Assembly: GCF_000002235.5 (NCBI RefSeq)
Contig: NW_022145599.1
Span: 9,176,897-9,240,896 of the forward strand
Origin: Strongylocentrotus purpuratus
Lineage: Eukaryota; Echinodermata; Echinoidea; Camarodonta; Strongylocentrotidae
Length of the DNA stretch: 64,000 nucleotides
Reading direction: 5' to 3'
Of this stretch, positions 24,901-29,805 are shown piece after piece. The position numbers were made by a program, and so were the translations under genes. The first letter of the stretch is position 1, and each line of letters opens with the position of its first letter. The notes under the pieces were generated by a model. The model ran no database searches and was not told the origin of the DNA. It was given only the letters and a program-made list of their open reading frames with translations.

Positions 24901-25754
24901 CATTGCTTTAGCTCCAATGACCATTTTATCCAGCACAAATAGGGCAAATCAAGGAATATTCTTGCCACCTTTCCACTTATCACACCTGGGTCAAATATGA
25001 CAAATATAGATTAGCTCTAAATGAGCCAGGTAATTTTGGTGCTATCTCAGCCAGAGGGGGTGGATCACCCCCCCTCCCCCTCCCCCCCCCCAAGCTTTTA
25101 GGGACAATGTCTTGGCAAAGGATGTTAGTAAAGTGGCTGGGGCTTGAACTTGGTACCTTGCAATATATACATGTACGTTGCTTACCTTGCCAGCGATTGG
25201 TTTGAAGAGGAGGTAGAGGAATCTCCCAGTCAGACCTAGTGACTGTGAGGATGTTCTTGGTAGCTGGATGTAATTCCCCGCTGGTATGGACCCAGTGATT
25301 CTATACACTGTGCACTTCATGCTCTTGTCCTGATCAAAACAATTAAATAACACAATTCGATAAAATAGGGTATCTGTTAAATAGCATACTATTGGCTAAG
25401 AAGTTATCATATGACACTATTAAAGCAATTTGTTATACGGTCATTTTCTTCTTCTTCTTCTCCTTCTCCTCCTCCCCCCCCCCATCCTTCTTCTTCTCCT
25501 CCTCCTCCTTCTCTTCCTCCTCCTTCCTCTTCACCTTCTTCTTCTTCACCTCCTCTTTTTACTCCTTCCTCTTAAATAGCAGAGAAATCATTTTCTATTC
25601 ACTTGTCTTGTCTCCAGATCTGTTTGATCACTGACTTGATACAAGTCCTTTCTTACCATGACGGACATCACTTCCCCCTCCTTGGTAGACTTTCTCCATT
25701 CTCCGATGTTGAGATGCTTGAAGACGTTCACATATGGATGCTGCCATAGAGATG
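272..25754 (-). CDS. WDR90: WDR90/POC16 orthologue, multi-exon gene (3' end beyond window, start exon not found)
   Basis: WDR90 is a centriole-wall protein: its N-terminal CFA20-like (DUF667) domain binds microtubules and a long chain of WD40 repeats follows; in known species it supports centriole integrity and cilium assembly. Here 22 minus-strand exons (listed singly) run from 25754 down to 272. Every junction is GT-AG and every phase joins in frame, giving about 1,040 codons. Recognisable stretches include SQSLGLTGR and FSNLFKEFKS in the CFA20-like part, VVYPCHAVIV and RFFIGHTDK at the start of the WD40 part, and GSEDGVLRIWPLDF, VSDDHTIRIWDLDTLQQ and RLAFVGPSEFTVTVADARTL later on. Human WDR90 is about 1,750 residues, so roughly the last third to two fifths lies left of position 1. 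The first exon seen begins in mid-codon, so the ATG lies in an exon upstream of 25754 that I could not place. Introns hold piggyBac, LINE, hAT and MITE insertions. Identification rests on remembered alignment to the human protein and is strong. Confidence 0.95.
543..1044. mobile_element. TTAA-flanked MITE, piggyBac-like ends
   Basis: The element is bounded by TTAA at 539-542 and 1045-1048. Its ends are inverted: AGGTATTACAAAGTTTTGG on the left and the complement of AGGTAATACAAAGTTTTGG on the right, one mismatch in 19. The 502-bp interior has no coding frame and contains a perfect 12-bp hairpin at 693-721. TTAA duplication is the signature of piggyBac-type insertion. It lies in a WDR90 intron. 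Confidence 0.8.
1306..1436 (-). CDS. WDR90: WDR90 exon (WD40)
   Basis: 131 bp, phase 0 in, phase 2 out. Reads VFIGHSDVIKQVLFTPDGMN then VVSVGDAIFIWDFFGSTQV, matching human VYIGHSEPVQAVAFSPD and VLSAGDAVFLWDVLAPTES. Donor GTAAGC. Confidence 0.95.
2354..2482 (-). CDS. WDR90: WDR90 exon (WD40)
   Basis: 129 bp, phase 0 at both ends. Reads GLTGLDVCEDCRHMATAGDK then VVKVWDYHMRLDLNFQ, matching human LTLSEDARFLLIAAGRTIKVWDY. Acceptor TTTAG, donor GTATAT. Confidence 0.94.
3673..6888 (-). mobile_element. non-LTR retrotransposon, apparently full length
   Basis: A 3.2-kb minus-strand element flanked by the 10-bp direct repeat GTAGAAAGCT (3663-3672 and 6889-6898). It has about 200 bp of 5' leader, one uninterrupted ORF (3714-6689), a very short 3' region and a short tandem tail of GAAC units next to the target duplication. 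It sits inside the piggyBac element and so is younger. A single ORF with apurinic-type endonuclease, reverse transcriptase and a C-terminal Cys/His motif, ending in a microsatellite tail, suggests the Jockey/I side of the non-LTR tree; the exact clade is undetermined. Confidence 0.9.
3714..6689 (-). CDS. LINE endonuclease/reverse transcriptase, 991 aa
   Basis: An uninterrupted polyprotein for target-primed reverse transcription. The N-terminal ~220 residues are an APE-type endonuclease: LQLNAEGL, CLQETHC (about residue 40) and CGDFNSRSTAWGY (about 130); the usual SDH motif reads SGH (PRSGHCPI, about 205), a change at a normally conserved Asp. The reverse transcriptase follows at about 430-720 with GFRKGKSTTDQ, VLVDLTAAFDTVWH (motif A), NGVPQGSVLAPILFNIY (motif B) and YADDTAL (catalytic motif C). 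The C-terminus carries CACGEIQTMDHVIDDCPIY, a C-C-H-C zinc-binding-like motif common in Jockey-type elements. No RNase H domain is evident. The ATG at 6689 is taken because it starts just before the endonuclease core. Plus-strand ORFs across this interval are antisense shadows. Confidence 0.92.
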   Translation of the reverse strand: MMADTSTCVLQLNAEGLTRPKRDLIPHIAKENCVNVICLQETHCETEEQLHIEGFDLICFIPHKKHGIASYVKQGMKASTTGRSPANSALQWSTFEAMGTHFCNLYKPPPEDVEIMLFPKMPRNSFVCGDFNSRSTAWGYPNTNKNGKLIFEWLESQELVILHNSKDNPTFYSGSHKSWTCPDLSLVSSNIRHTCSRTVLPKFPRSGHCPIIISSDIKLQLSNLPKKRWNFRKADWPKFQELTNKLTSRLPDPSTSNVNDSYSAFCSMLHQAAKLSIPRGRRHPYIPCWDEECDRLYESYTKSKTIEEREAVGNDLLISLGEKRRIRWEEEVSEINFTHSSRKAWTTINKLTGRSSAPKQCPVTANSIASVLVNNGKWQDKTTEAKVHSRSVNSEIKNLLKSTPESTPMSEAFTLDEVETALKSIKSGKAPGNDNIHTEFLKNMSRKATSWLQAFLSTCMITSTIPSKWKTAKVIAILKPKKPADEPKSYRPISLLSHIYKLLERLLLARIVDTVEEKLPTTQAGFRKGKSTTDQVVRLVNDIETAFQKKQKFGAVLVDLTAAFDTVWHRGLYLKTLQTIPDVRIVKFIMLLVQDRSFVLETSNGECSRKRKLRNGVPQGSVLAPILFNIYVSDMPKGECMQYSYADDTALGFNNHSFEAIETSLEKDLKMLAEFFNRWHLKISIPKTVSSVFHLANRCANRELNISLDGSRLNFVSTPKYLGVTLDRSLTFHEHAKATAQKTQARVSLLKKLAGTGWGANFTTLRTSTLALAFSTAEYAAPAWSHSTHVHKVDVVLNDAMRLNSGTLTATPVSNLPILSGIPPAQLRRDAQYAKLAQKHDRDKCLVPAPSAFEGQRLPRRHFATQAAELRPENPPSTLATWITKRWSDQWNSSTTNLKEFIPKPCAKPSGSDLPRKAWVNLNRVRTGVGRTQYFLHKIGAESSPNCACGEIQTMDHVIDDCPIYKSPHGASGLRELDDETICWLNKDLPI
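6963..7780. repeat. GA-rich microsatellite/minisatellite
   Basis: Imperfect purine-rich repeats (GAGAGA, with GACAGGCAGATAGGGA units recurring roughly every 140-300 bp). Larger units recur around 7080-7200 and 7380-7500. The long minus-strand frames of Ser/Leu through it are low-complexity artefacts. Confidence 0.9.
7782..8078 (-). pseudogene. N-terminal fragment of a piggyBac-type transposase
   Basis: The reading frame begins MAPIRRRRDFFTADQVREL and continues with Asp/Glu/Ser-rich sequence (TADSDSEESETDSDEEDEPG), the usual style of piggyBac transposase N-termini, ending EDEPEEWIR just before the frame runs into a GA-rich repeat. The start lies about 250 bp inside the right terminal repeat, a sensible promoter distance. 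The DDD catalytic core and C-terminal Cys-rich domain are missing, so it cannot be an active transposase. It could alternatively be a domesticated short acidic protein, but nothing supports expression. Confidence 0.65.
8388..8555 (-). CDS. WDR90: WDR90 exon (WD40)
   Basis: 168 bp, phase 0 at both ends. Reads VLRIDISSITADRETSGLD, then LLVATSENNLLRLDANNGR, matching human LLRVDIGTLDLASSRLD and LLVSTSSNRVVVLDAVSGR. The piggyBac element begins about 50 bp into the following intron. Confidence 0.95.
8987..9248 (-). CDS. WDR90: WDR90 exon (WD40)
   Basis: 262 bp, phase 2 in, phase 0 out. Contains GKVTGLLYSRDDRHLYSASS, LGDMVAKGDVYCPSALSLSP and RLAFVGPSEFTVTVADA, matching human RGAVTGLTATPDGRLLFSS and LLAFVGPSRCTVTV. 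The ATG at 9265 lies in the intron and is not a start. Confidence 0.95.
9750..9905 (+). repeat. short interspersed repeat with ATT-rich tail
   Basis: The stretch ends GCGCTATACAAGAACTGAAT followed by ATTATCATTATT. A similar end, GCGCTATATAAGAATCC followed by (ATT)n, occurs at 37725-37758. The shared end suggests one dispersed family; the 5' limit is uncertain. It lies in a WDR90 intron. Confidence 0.45.
9974..10113 (-). CDS. WDR90: WDR90 exon (WD40)
   Basis: 140 bp, phase 0 in, phase 2 out. Reads LYDFHAPKETPCTIAYHPSL then ACGFDNGLVRIFSIASTSLV, matching human LYDFTSSEDAPCAVTFHP and FCGFSSGAVRSFSLE. A 136-bp MITE sits about 40 bp upstream in the intron. Confidence 0.95.
10155..10290. mobile_element. 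TA-flanked MITE (CAGTGAAACC family)
   Basis: The 136-bp element has TA at both flanks (10153-10154, 10291-10292), begins CAGTGATCACCTGTATAG and ends GGTTTCACTG. It shares words such as ACCTGTATAGAAAGACCAC with the MITE at 60515-60703. TA duplication with CAGT ends suggests Tc1/mariner-type mobilisation. It lies in a WDR90 intron close to an exon. Confidence 0.65.
10861..11096 (-). CDS. WDR90: WDR90 exon (two WD40 blades)
   Basis: 236 bp, phase 1 in, phase 0 out. Reads EHEGPVTAVSISPDGLRILA, then RRQMATVSDDHTIRIWDLD; human has EHEGPVSSVRVSPDGLRVL and GQLATVSQDRTVRIWDLATLQQ. Acceptor TTTAG, donor GTTAGT. Confidence 0.96.
11468..11584 (-). CDS. WDR90: WDR90 exon (WD40)
   Basis: 117 bp, phase 1 in, phase 1 out. 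Reads NSAFCVTGSEDGVLRIWPLD, a conserved WD40 blade (human FCATGSEDGFLRLWPLDF). The intron upstream starts with a G-run and (GA)n tract. Confidence 0.95.
11589..11768. repeat. G-run and (GA)n tract
   Basis: A run of about 23 G at 11616-11638 within GAGAGG repeats; on the transcribed strand it is a long pyrimidine tract ending close to the acceptor of the exon 11468-11584. Confidence 0.9.
11979..12119. mobile_element. foldback MITE in WDR90 intron
   Basis: Starts GGGCCCCGTCTTATAAAGAG and ends in the near-complement (CTCTTTATTACAAGGAGCCC), with inner inverted segments around TTGTGATTGAT/ATCAAT and TTGCGATTGA. About 140 bp, non-coding. No clear target duplication. Confidence 0.65.
12155..12276 (-). 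CDS. WDR90: WDR90 exon (WD40)
   Basis: 122 bp, phase 2 in, phase 1 out. Reads YACTRSGHIFEVDYARV then HIRRLLPVGKHVKEKGTF, matching human YVCSRSGHLLEIDYQRM and RHARRLLP. Acceptor TTTAG, donor GTGAGA. Confidence 0.93.
12773..13161. mobile_element. MITE-like element with 21-bp inverted ends
   Basis: AATTCTCGCTACCCCAAATAG at the left recurs inverted at 13141-13161 with one mismatch. The 390-bp interior is non-coding (an ORF at 13012-13284 crosses the element end and is rejected). Target duplication not clear. Confidence 0.6.
13691..13852 (-). CDS. WDR90: WDR90 exon (WD40)
   Basis: 162 bp, phase 2 in, phase 2 out. Reads MVSCGRDNVRVWRVRNGNLR then APVNLGQVTVAEFTDVCFE, matching human RMASCGRGSVRLWRLRGG. 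The donor at 13690 (GTGAGT) rather than the overlapping GTGTGA is chosen because it keeps the next exon in frame. Confidence 0.92.
13881..14035. repeat. dispersed intronic repeat, copy 1
   Basis: Shares GATTTCAGTAGCTTATAA and the preceding CCAATCA-containing stretch with 15404-15440. Starts GACAAGTTTCACAAAG and ends near GACAAGTTTTGTAAAATG, a loose inverted or direct structure. Non-coding, probably a decayed MITE. Confidence 0.5.
14065..14094. mobile_element. end fragment of the CAGTGAAACC-type MITE
   Basis: After a TA, the sequence CAGTCAAACCTGCTTGAACG matches the end of the element at 60515-60703 and then passes directly into the tandem array. Confidence 0.45.
14095..14865. repeat. five-copy ~157-bp tandem repeat carrying DR1 half-site triplets
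   Basis: Five units with spacing 157, 159, 157 and 157 bp. Each contains a block reading, on the minus strand, AGGTCAAAGGTCAAGGGTCA or a close variant, at 14110-14129, 14267-14286, 14426-14445, 14583-14602 and 14740-14759. AGGTCA-N-AGGTCA is the DR1 site bound by RXR, HNF4 and COUP-TF type receptors. Unit 4 has one altered half-site; unit 5 has the third half-site as AGGTCA. Whether it acts as an enhancer cannot be told from sequence; it lies in a WDR90 intron. Confidence 0.9.
14872..14962. repeat. GGACGGACGTAC tract and GC-rich hairpin closing the array
   Basis: Tandem ACGGACGGACGT units (14872-14912) are followed by a hairpin with arms around TGCCTCCG and CGGAGGCA (14929-14960). It looks like the conserved 3' end of the same repeat family as the tandem units. 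Confidence 0.75.
15142..15260 (-). CDS. WDR90: WDR90 exon (WD40)
   Basis: 119 bp, phase 0 in, phase 2 out. Reads MVVVWNTSRVHRRGDVPVV then AKAHTDVDIVRMRVSPYDD, matching human VVLAKAHTDVDVQAFRVTFFD. Donor GTGAGT. Confidence 0.93.
15310..15445. repeat. dispersed intronic repeat, copy 2
   Basis: Second copy of the family at 13881-14035, sharing CCAATCAAATGCAATGATTT followed by CAGTAGCTTATAA. It follows the exon 15142-15260. Confidence 0.5.
15791..15848 (-). CDS. WDR90: WDR90 exon (WD40)
   Basis: 58 bp, phase 2 in, phase 0 out. Reads SFSGNGSTLCGVGKDGHGKN, matching human SFSDSGALLCGVGKDHHGR. A (GA)n run at about 15853-15897 directly upstream gives a CT-rich tract before the acceptor. Confidence 0.93.
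15853..15899. repeat. (GA)n microsatellite
   Basis: About 22 GA units next to the acceptor of exon 15791-15848; pyrimidine-rich on the transcribed strand. Confidence 0.9.
16270..16415 (-). CDS. WDR90: WDR90 exon (WD40)
   Basis: 146 bp, phase 0 in, phase 2 out. Reads LLASAQTGQQAVVRVWHYQS with the WD40 blade ending VRVWHY, then GEGLAMFKAHTHSVFTL. Donor is GTTCGT, weaker than the others but required by the next exon's phase. Confidence 0.93.
16884..17063 (-). CDS. WDR90: WDR90 exon (first WD40 unit)
   Basis: 180 bp, phase 0 at both ends. Contains KKMIGFGGVSTNEILW, VVYPCHAVIV and SGQQRFFIGHTDK, matching human VIGFGGHGTRQALW, VVYPCHAVIV and TGEQRFFLGHTDK. Acceptor TTTACAG, donor GTATGC. Confidence 0.96.
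17575..17634 (-). CDS. WDR90: WDR90 exon (linker)
   Basis: 60-bp cassette, phase 0 at both ends, acceptor TTTCAG and donor GTAAGG. Encodes TLSTKISKRSTKPTRDEIYN, a basic Ser/Thr-rich linker. No homology claim beyond fit in frame. Confidence 0.7.
18086..18247 (-). CDS. WDR90: WDR90 exon (linker)
   Basis: 162 bp, phase 0 at both ends, acceptor TCTGACATG-side CAG and donor GTAAGA. Begins with a basic run KKKKSTKPAVS and continues acidic and His-rich. Linker sequence, so support is mainly splice sites and frame. Phase-0 exons either side would allow this cassette to be skipped. Confidence 0.75.
18640..18662. repeat. G-run inside the hAT element
   Basis: A GGTGGGGGGGGGGGGCAGGG tract within the 3' part of the hAT element. 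Confidence 0.85.
18831..19565 (-). pseudogene. hAT transposase, C-terminal fragment (244 aa)
   Basis: The C-terminal half contains the hAT dimerisation signature: LSKVMKSLLVIPHSNASCER followed by VFSIVRKNKTDFRGSMNLKT and LQALLTEK. The N-terminal BED finger and most of the RNase H-like catalytic domain expected in a 600-700 aa protein are missing, and a stop codon (TGA) lies three codons upstream of the first ATG at 19565. The tail is Ser/Pro-rich. It is therefore a remnant unable to act alone. Upstream sequence to 20348 has no recognisable remaining transposase. Confidence 0.88.
20355..21026. other. WDR90 intron, nothing recognised
   Basis: AT-rich intron between the hAT element and the exon 21027-21086. 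Confidence 0.5.
21027..21086 (-). CDS. WDR90: WDR90 exon (linker)
   Basis: 60-bp cassette, phase 0 at both ends, acceptor TTTTAG and donor GTAGTT. Encodes a Ser-rich stretch, ANRDADSLSSMSQSVSAVKQ. Support is from splice sites, phase and open frame; the linker is not conserved enough to check by homology. Confidence 0.65.
21678..21807 (-). CDS. WDR90: WDR90 exon (linker)
   Basis: 130 bp, phase 2 in, phase 0 out. Begins RFPSAGSKVPFDSVQ, comparable to human RFPSESLKVPSKP, then becomes Ser/Gln-rich and poorly conserved. Acceptor TTCAG, donor GTAAGT. Confidence 0.85.
22517..22811 (-). CDS. WDR90: WDR90 exon (end of CFA20-like domain)
   Basis: 295 bp; phase 1 in, phase 2 out. Contains KYKYVKSVRLCANMYVKNVF and PLPREMTFKVPKGEKW, matching the human PMPREMAFPVPKGESW region. 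Third codon positions are strongly G/C rich, unlike the AT-rich introns around it. A plus-strand ORF over the same bases is a shadow. Confidence 0.95.
22812..23731. other. WDR90 intron, nothing recognised
   Basis: No element ends or exons identified; similarly plain are 1437-2353, 9249-9749 and 21808-22516. Confidence 0.5.
23732..23903 (-). CDS. WDR90: WDR90 exon (CFA20-like domain)
   Basis: 172 bp, enters in phase 0 and ends after the first base of a codon. Encodes YFVTHVDVTTQDGLVVRLSF followed by SNLFKEFKSTSTWLQFPFVC, nearly identical to the human domain. Acceptor CACAG, donor GTATGA. Confidence 0.95.
24467..24900. other. unclassified repeat-like segment in WDR90 intron
   Basis: GC content rises sharply (GGTACCATGCCGGCGATGCC, CGGGCACGGGTAAGC) between AT-rich flanks, and (TAA)n units occur at 24608-24627. 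This looks like an inserted, decayed element, but I recognise neither ends nor coding. A 90-codon minus-strand frame here is not supported. Confidence 0.35.
25040..25095. repeat. C-rich tract
   Basis: CACCCCCCCTCCCCCTCCCC and similar, about 90 bp below the donor of exon 25186-25329. Confidence 0.85.
25186..25329 (-). CDS. WDR90: WDR90 exon (CFA20-like domain)
   Basis: 144 bp, phase 0 at both ends, acceptor CAG and donor GTAAGC. Encodes DKSMKCTVYRITGSIPAGN then SQSLGLTGRFLYLLFKP, a hallmark stretch of the CFA20-like domain. The intron before it (25330-25656) contains a CT-rich tract on the plus strand. Confidence 0.95.
25440..25568. repeat. (CTT/CTC)n pyrimidine microsatellite
   Basis: Imperfect CTTCTTCTCCTCCTCC repeats on the plus strand inside the intron between the first two WDR90 exons seen. 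The 80-codon frame through it is an artefact. Confidence 0.9.
25657..25754 (-). CDS. WDR90: WDR90 exon (CFA20-like domain, N-terminal part)
   Basis: Acceptor ATCAG at 25755-25759 and donor GTAAGA after 25657. Reads WQHPYVNVFKHLNIGEWRKS, matching the human N-terminus (WQHPFLNVFRH). Two bases complete a codon from an upstream exon; the exon ends on a codon boundary. The internal ATG at 25741-25743 is in another frame and is not the start. Confidence 0.93.
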
Positions 25755-26153
25755 CTGATGACAAAAAGATTGAATATTTTATTAAAACCTAGTCTAGGCC
25801 GATTCATATAATTTGAAGGTCCTTTGATCTATCAGGCTTTCTGTGCCATAGGCGACAAATGCTGCCCAAGAATTTTGATTTAATGATGTGATAGTTTAGT
25901 TTACACATGCTGTCTGTATCACAAATTTTGATTGAAGTTTATGAACAACATATGATGAAGTGAACATGGTGAAAGTCAGACTTAGAAGTTAGTTTGTGAA
26001 CTGTAATTTATAGACTATTAGTAGGCTAGGTCTACAGGTCTAGTTCTTGACTCTTAGAGTCTATATATAAATTGTGTCAGCGATTTTTCAATCAATTTCA
26101 TGTTTAAAGACAAAAAAAGTGTACTGTTAGTAAAACTAATGGCGCGAATTCAG
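25755..26153. other. sequence upstream of first WDR90 exon seen; no gene assigned
   Basis: Must contain, or lead to, the initiator exon of WDR90 (needed form: ATGG before a donor). I searched the minus strand up to about 27.3 kb and found no convincing ATGG|GT junction. CTAG-rich words (CTAGGTCTACAGGTCTAG and similar) recur here and again at 26.58-26.63, 27.28-27.31 and 27.50-27.67 kb. Confidence 0.4.
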
Positions 26154-26571
26154 AAGTCTATCCAAAATTTGACCCGTAACTCCGGCGTGGAGATACCCTA
26201 CTAAAACATACCCAAAATAAAATTAGAATGTGTGAAGTTACACGTATCTACCGTAATGAGGATCTGCGAAATTACGGTAGATAACTTCACACAGGCGCGC
26301 GCCCGCCCGCAACCCACCATCGGTATGCACTTGTATTGTGCAGCGGTTTGTAATGAAACCTGAGAAAGAGTTATACTAATATCATCGTTTTTCCGAAAAA
26401 TACTCCAAAAATAACAAGAAAATTGACACGAAACAGGTAATAGGGTCTACACATAAAAAGACTTTTAACTCATGATCTTTATTTGGACATTTAATGAATA
26501 TTTACTTCATTTTTTGTATTTTTTAGTCGGGTATCTCCACGCCGGAGTTACAGGTCAAATTTTGGATAGGT
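26154..26571. mobile_element. MITE with long inverted ends
   Basis: CTATCCAAAATTTGACCCGT and the following AACTCCGGCGTGGAGATACC recur inverted at 26526-26571 with one change. Inside lies a second imperfect palindrome (about 26222-26301) around CTACCGTAA/TTACGGTAG. Non-coding, 418 bp. No target duplication is clear. Confidence 0.75.
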
Positions 26572-27043
26572 TTCCGAACAAGTGCCGCTAGGGCTAGGCC
26601 TAGATTGGCTAGAAGGCTAGATCTAGGCTTTATTTGGACATTTGATGAATAGGGTAGCGCGCCCAGTATTCGGTCAGACAGCCGTTTCAACAGCTGTAAC
26701 AATTTAGAAAATTATTTATGAGCCATGAAACTTGCACAGATCAGGCAGCTGAATAACTTTTCTTAACTCTCAAAATCAAATCAGATTTAGGGCCCCGGAA
26801 AGATCTCCAACTTAGCTCGAAATTGGTCAGTGTCGCACAACTTTTTGCACTTCCGCGTTCTCTTAGCACATGCGCTAACATGCATTGCATAGCCATAAGT
26901 AGACGTCTATTGCGAAACAACTATGTGTGCTGTCGCAATGAATTAAGTATGTGTGTGAAGAGAATCACTTCCGTGTTCACTCCATCGCAGTGAATTTGCA
27001 AATGACGCACTTGCCGATGTGCAAGAGGTATTTATACTATACC

Positions 27044-27114
27044 GATTATGAAGGAAAAACTGTGATAACGCCATTACGAACGTGTAGATGGCGCACAGTT
27101 TTTCCTTCATAATC
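27044..27114. repeat. perfect 21-bp-arm hairpin
   Basis: Arms 27044-27064 and 27094-27114 are exact complements (GATTATGAAGGAAAAACTGT plus one base), and an inner CGCCAT/ATGGCG pair extends the fold. Either a miniature foldback element or a transcribed hairpin; the sequence alone does not decide. Confidence 0.8.
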
Positions 27115-27713
27115 ATTTTGCCTTCGGCGTAGACTAGAAGGGATGAGATTGATTTAGATGACTCCGGCAGCGAGAGTTTAACACGGCTTGCAAGATTTTC
27201 ATCATGGATATCGATTTTGACCCATAATTTCCTAAAAATGGACCATTAAACGGATTATTTCAGTCAAGTTGGTAAGTGGAACCGAAGTAGATCTAGACCT
27301 AGTTAAGTTTTAACCTAATTTACAATATAAAATGCATCGGATTTGCATCCTGTGAAAGGAGTAATTCGGGGATAAGTTTTGCAAGTTTGGTGTGCTGATT
27401 TGCCCACATAACCCTACACATTTCGCGGGATAGTCTGTTTCGGTCTCTAAAGAGAGAGCCGACCCTACCCCAATAAGAGGCTAACGAACGAAAGAGACGG
27501 AAAATTTGGTCTAGGCTAGCCGATTACCGGCTCCTAGACTAGTAGAGGGTACAAAAGGAACTCTTAGTCTTACCCTAGCGCCAAACTAATAATGCTTTCT
27601 AAGAAGTAATCGTAAAGAGGTCGGTATTGTTATTATTAAGTAGGCCTAGACCTAGACCCTAGGCCTAGTATTAATTATTAGATTAACGGTATGCAATATG
27701 CACCAGACGGAGT

Positions 27714-28655
27714 CGGGCTAACTCGGCCCACGGGACTACTCGGCCCAGCTGGAAAAACTGGGCCGAGATGTCCCGACCTGATTAATCGATCGAGAGATAC
27801 CAATGTGTATATGTTTGTGCTCTTTGTGACTTAATAATGCCCTTTCCAACCTAAATCTTTAATGGAATTGTGTTAAATGATACCAATGAAGACAATCTAT
27901 AACTTATCTTTAGGTAAAATGACAAAAAAAATGACATTTCGGACAATTTACTCACAGCTCGCAATCCGCATGTACATTAAATGTGCGTTGTATCTACTCG
28001 GACCACTGAAATTCGAGCAGTGTTTTTGTAGGTAAATCACTGCAAAAATATCATTTTTATCTCGTATGAAGGTCTATTTTTTATTCCTGACACAGATTTC
28101 ATTATTGAGAAGTCGAATATAGTACATTTTAGACGAGATGGTTGATGTTTGTTCACATTCTTTCGTCCTGGCCGTAAATTAGCAGACTACTGCCTAGTGC
28201 TACCGCAGCAGCTCAGCTCAGTGTGCAGCTAGCCGTACAGCGCCGCCGGCCGGGTCGGCGGCGGAATTCACTGACTCGTGCCTGCTGCACTGCATTGCAT
28301 GATTGTACTGCCAAATTTGATCGAGTGATGTGTGAGTATAACTAATCAAACTAGATCTATATCTACTGTATTATCATTATTCATTCCGAGTAGAATATCC
28401 AATTTGATTTAGTGAGTAAACTAGACCTATATCTACTGTAGCTACATCATTATCATATAGTAGATTAGTCATTCAGAGTAGAATATTCGATTAATGAAGG
28501 AATGGAATTTTTCTTTTTCATAATCAGATAATCATATTTTACTCCTAAAAGTTAAAGACTTGATAAATAGCTAGATCTCTCGTAAGGGCCTAGCCTAGTA
28601 CTGTAAGAGAAGTGAGCTGAAGAATCGCCTTCTTTTTTTTTATTTTGGAGGGGCA
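27714..28655 (+). repeat. left arm of the 7-kb inverted repeat
   Basis: Contains two related ~90-bp subunits (both with TATATCTACTGTA and GAGTAGAATAT) and a GC-rich palindromic patch, GCCGCCGGCCGGGTCGGCGG, at about 28241-28262. No open frame of note. Confidence 0.85.
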
Positions 28656-28862
28656 GGCGCGTAGCCAGGGAGGGGGGGGGGGTGGCAGTGGGGGCGGTCC
28701 CCCCCCCCCCAAAAAAAGAATAAAGGAAGAGGACGTAGGAAAAAAAAGGATTAAGAGTCGAGAACGGTACAACGAATCGTCTTCTTTCTCTAATTATTTA
28801 ATGAAACATCAAAGCTTCTGCGCGGGAAGGGGGACGGAACTGAATTCAGATAAGGATAAAGA

Positions 28863-29030
28863 GTCGAGAACGGTACAACGAATCGGGGTCCAGACAACTC
28901 GCCACAAAGACAACCCGCCCCAAGACAACCTGCCACAATACCCTGGACATCCCGCCACAATACCCTGGACAACCCGCCACAATACCCTGGACAACTCGCC
29001 ACAGCCTTTTCGGACAACTCGCCACACTTT
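28863..29030 (+). repeat. ~27-bp minisatellite
   Basis: Tandem units of the form ACAACCCGCCACAATACCCTGG, about six, degenerating at both ends. Minus-strand frames over it are repeat artefacts. Confidence 0.85.
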
Positions 29031-29074
29031 TTCCCATCATGATTTCTAGATCTAAAATGAAATGAAATTGTAAT

Positions 29075-29250
29075 TTTTCATGATTTTCGTGCTTTTATAA
29101 ACACAGTCATTACAAAGAATAAAGTTGATTTCTCTTGTAACAATAATATATATTTAAATGAAATTGTCATTTTTCATGATTTTCGTGCTTTTAAAACACA
29201 GTCATTACAAAGAATAAAGTTGATTTCCCTTGTAACAATAATATACTTTT
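29075..29250 (+). repeat. two-copy ~88-bp direct repeat
   Basis: TTTTTCATGATTTTCGTGCT followed by the same AT-rich stretch with AGTCATTACAAAGAATAAAG occurs twice in tandem. Confidence 0.85.
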
Positions 29251-29298
29251 GATCTAGAGGTCTATAACAGCTGCATTTTTCTGTCCCAGAATTTTTTT

Positions 29299-29333
29299 AA
29301 TGGTAGGATACTGGAAGCACTGGCGTACTGATA

Positions 29334-29369
<36 letters not shown>

Positions 29370-29805
29370 GGGCAGTTGACCCGCGAAATAAAATTGGAAT
29401 GTGGTTTATTTCTAGATTTTCTGGGTTAGTTTTGTCAGAGGCGGCATTCTTGGTTGGGGGGGGGGGGGACACTGTGCCCCCACTTTTCCAGGTTCCCCTA
29501 AAGTGCCCCCTTATCCTTTGTACATGTCCTTTTCCCTTCTGATAATTTTTAATGGTAGGAATTCATGGAAGGATAGGCCTACTGGAAGCACTGGCGTACT
29601 GATGGGGAAGGGGGCAGTTGACCCGCGAAATAAAATTGAAATTTGGTTTATTTCTAGATTTTCTGGGTTAGTTTTGCACTTTTGCCCACAGTCAGAGGCG
29701 GCATTCTTGGTTGGGGGGGGGGGGGCACTGTGCCTCCACTTTTTCAGGTTCCCCTAAAGTGCCCCCTTATCATTTTGTACATGTCCTTTTCCCTTCTGAT
29801 AAGTG
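29299..29805 (+). repeat. two-copy ~260-bp direct repeat with poly-G tracts
   Basis: Units at about 29299-29545 and 29548-29805 share AATGGTAGGA, CTGGAAGCACTGGCGTACTG, GGGCAGTTGACCCGCGAAAT and the end TACATGTCCTTTTCCCTTCT. The first unit has a 35-G run (29334-29368). Confidence 0.85.

Noticed and set aside
26321-26335. Candidate WDR90 initiator exon with ATG before GTGGGT on the minus strand
   Set aside because: It ends in ATG rather than ATGG, so joining it to the exon at 25754 would shift the frame away from the conserved WQHPYVNVF.
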